Below, in pieces: positions 6,315 to 7,655 of a stretch of DNA of 7,655 nt. A program made the translations under genes and the position numbers. The stretch is from NCBI GenBank assembly GCA_913041805.1, contig CAJWIZ010000026.1, positions 1 through 7,655 on the forward strand. Reading direction: 5' to 3'. A model generated the notes under the pieces. It made no database searches. It was not told where the DNA came from and worked only from the letters and a program-made list of their open reading frames with translations. The first letter of the stretch is position 1. The number at the start of each line of letters is the position of its first letter. The stretch comes from an uncultured Prochlorococcus sp. (GTDB taxonomy: Bacteria > Cyanobacteriota > Cyanobacteriia > PCC-6307 > Cyanobiaceae).

Positions 6315-6334
6315 AGATGTCCCTTTAGTGCTTC

Positions 6335-6787
6335 GTGAGAATTCCACAGCTACCGATACCATTGCGGACAGCGGGGGGGCAAGTACTTATACCCCTGTTA
6401 AATGAATGCATATCAGCAGGCTTTCCTTCTCCCGCCGATGACTACATCGATATTGGCATAGATCTCAATGAAGAGCTGATTCGACATCCAACAAGCACCT
6501 TCCTTCTTCGAGTCAGTGGAGATTCAATGAATGGAGCTGGAGTACATAATAATGACTTACTAATTGTAGATCGAAGCCTTAACCCACGCCCTGGTCACAT
6601 CGTGATAGCGGTTTTAGATGGCGCCTTCACACTCAAACGACTTGTACTTAAAGGTGAAACACTTTGCCTACAAGCAGAAAATCCTCATTATCCATCAATT
6701 GAACTGCAGCAATACGACAACATTCAAATCTGGGGTGTAGCCGTGTATTCGATTCACAGCCTCCACAATATGAAATCATCCAAATGA
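6335..6787 (+). CDS. umuD: UmuD, self-cleaving SOS mutagenesis protein
   Basis: UmuD is cut by RecA-stimulated self-cleavage to UmuD', which joins UmuC to form translesion polymerase V. The 150-residue protein has no helix-turn-helix domain, which separates it from LexA. The scissile Ala28-Gly29 lies in SAGFPSPADDY, close to the Cys-Gly site of E. coli UmuD. The catalytic Ser64 is in SGDSM and Lys101 in TLKR; their 37-residue spacing equals that of E. coli (60 and 97). The start is GTG 6335, because a TAG lies in frame at 6326-6328 and no other Met codon occurs before residue 65. No Shine-Dalgarno sequence is seen. A run of seven G bases (6373-6379) near the start is odd for this AT-rich DNA. 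The stop overlaps the umuC ATG as ATGA. Confidence 0.95.
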   Translation: MRIPQLPIPLRTAGGQVLIPLLNECISAGFPSPADDYIDIGIDLNEELIRHPTSTFLLRVSGDSMNGAGVHNNDLLIVDRSLNPRPGHIVIAVLDGAFTLKRLVLKGETLCLQAENPHYPSIELQQYDNIQIWGVAVYSIHSLHNMKSSK

Positions 6788-7655
6788 ATCAAGCCATAGC
6801 ACTTATCGATGGCAATAATTTCTACGTCGCCTGCGAGCAGAGCGTCGACCCATCACTAGTAGGTCTTCCCGTAGTAGTTCTATCTAATAACGATGGTTGC
6901 ATCGTAGCTCGTAGCCCAGAAGCACGAGAACTTGGGATTTCAATGGGACAACCATATTTCAAAATCCGTTATGAACTAGAAAAGTTAGGAGTAGTAGTAC
7001 GCAGCTCAAATTATGCCCTTTACGGCGACATGAGCCAAAGGTTCATGAAGTTATTAGCCCAACATTCAGAGAAGATAGAAGTTTATTCGATTGATGAAGC
7101 CTTCGTAGAAATCACTCGTCCCCCCAAGTTTGATCTTCGGCCCTGGGCACGTCAACTACGAGCATTAATACATCAAAATCTAGGTCTGCCAATTGCGATT
7201 GGAATTGGAGCCAATAAAGTTCAAGCAAAATTAGCGAACTACCTAGCAAAGAACATAACAACCCATACTGGGATCTTTGATCTACACATAAGCAAAGATC
7301 AAAACTTTTGGCTCGAGACCATTGATATTGAGAACGTCTGGGGCATAGGTCCCAAACTTGCTCAGTGGTGTCGAATACATGGAGTCAATACTGCTCGACA
7401 ACTCCGTGACATGCCTAACAACGAAATTCACAATAAGTTGGGGATAGTAGGGATACGACTACAAAATGAATTACAAGGTAAAGTTTGCCTCCCGATCAAA
7501 ATAGTTTCTCCACCAAAACAAGAAATTTGCGTAAGTAGAAGTTTCCGTCGGCCTATAACGAACCTGGCAGAGTTACGCCAGGCCGTAAGCACTCACATAA
7601 TTCGTGCTAGTGAAAAACTAAGAAAGGCAAAGCAACAAGCAGGTGCCATAACAGT
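6784..7655 (+). CDS. umuC: UmuC, Y-family translesion DNA polymerase (3' end cut by window edge)
   Basis: UmuC is the polymerase subunit of Pol V, which copies across damaged bases at the cost of mutations. The frame runs from the ATG at 6784 to the right edge, 290 full codons without a stop (E. coli UmuC is 422 residues), so about the last third is outside. It opens with ALIDGNNFYVACE, which holds metal-binding Asp9 and the steric-gate region Phe13-Tyr14. Next comes VLSNNDGCIVARS, and then YSIDEAF with Asp104 and Glu105 as the remaining catalytic acids. IGIGANKVQAKLAN and VWGIGPKLAQW (about 185-195) form the thumb and helix-hairpin-helix-like part, and SRSFRRPI (from 251) begins the little-finger domain. 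All catalytic residues are intact. It is coupled to umuD by a 4-nt overlap and shares its LexA control. Confidence 0.95.
   Translation, partial: MNQAIALIDGNNFYVACEQSVDPSLVGLPVVVLSNNDGCIVARSPEARELGISMGQPYFKIRYELEKLGVVVRSSNYALYGDMSQRFMKLLAQHSEKIEVYSIDEAFVEITRPPKFDLRPWARQLRALIHQNLGLPIAIGIGANKVQAKLANYLAKNITTHTGIFDLHISKDQNFWLETIDIENVWGIGPKLAQWCRIHGVNTARQLRDMPNNEIHNKLGIVGIRLQNELQGKVCLPIKIVSPPKQEICVSRSFRRPITNLAELRQAVSTHIIRASEKLRKAKQQAGAIT

Larger units (their letters stand above)
6283..6322. repeat. 40-bp near-perfect palindrome centred on the SOS box
   Basis: A 13-bp arm GGACATCTCTTAT (6283-6295) is matched perfectly by ATAAGAGATGTCC (6310-6322). Between them the sequence folds further: G·T, then GTAC/GTAC, then a TGAT loop. 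As RNA this would be an 18-bp stem with one wobble pair and a 4-nt loop. It lies 74 nt after the rlmH stop and 12 nt before the umuD GTG. There is no T-tract on the plus side (CTTTAGTG) and only GGTTTTGG on the minus side, so it is not a standard terminator, although it could still attenuate rlmH read-through. See the separate operator entry for its centre. Confidence 0.9.

Noticed and set aside
6150..6338. 62-codon plus-strand frame from TTG through the rlmH end and SOS palindrome
   Set aside because: It starts at TTG inside rlmH, runs through the LexA operator and ends at the umuD start. The sequence is explained by regulatory DNA.
6335..6787. LexA repressor as the identity of the 150-aa peptidase
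   Set aside because: It lacks the N-terminal helix-turn-helix domain and is followed directly by umuC, so UmuD fits better.

Overview
The window looks like a low- to mid-GC marine picocyanobacterium, most likely a low-light Prochlorococcus relative (or a close Synechococcus). I infer this from AT-rich coding sequence, very tight gene packing with repeated 4-nt ATGA overlaps, the gene order rsmA(ksgA)-ispE-DUF3082-pdhB-secD, and a LexA operator of the cyanobacterial (not E. coli) type. This is recognition from memory, not a database match.

Left half, minus strand (4809 down to 1): a compact, apparently co-directional housekeeping block. In transcription order it holds rsmA/ksgA (16S rRNA dimethyltransferase), ispE (MEP-pathway kinase), a two-helix membrane protein of DUF3082 type, a 31-codon hydrophobic small ORF that conventional gene callers would miss, pdhB (pyruvate dehydrogenase E1 beta) and secD (Sec export accessory, cut by the left window edge after 492 codons). 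Stop/start pairs overlap or nearly touch at rsmA/ispE, ispE/DUF3082 and pdhB/secD, so translational coupling is likely.

Centre (about 4810-5110): a divergent intergenic region of roughly 260-300 bp. It has no RNA gene that I recognise, a short perfect inverted repeat, and only weak promoter-like hexamers on either side.

Right half, plus strand (5069/5111 to 7655): a small predicted exported protein of unknown function overlaps by 4 nt a charged, low-complexity protein of unknown function. These are followed 28 nt later by rlmH (23S rRNA pseudouridine methyltransferase). After a 126-nt gap comes an SOS mutagenesis operon, umuD-umuC (translesion polymerase V), again overlapping by 4 nt; umuC runs off the right edge. 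The gap before umuD holds a 40-bp near-perfect palindrome whose centre is an exact match to the cyanobacterial LexA box, with a TATAAG hexamer starting at its last base.

The most interesting items are the unannotated 31-aa membrane microprotein between DUF3082 and pdhB, the extended palindrome around the SOS box, and the pair of unknown genes linked to rlmH. I see no mobile element, CRISPR array, tRNA or rRNA. The core content is otherwise ordinary.
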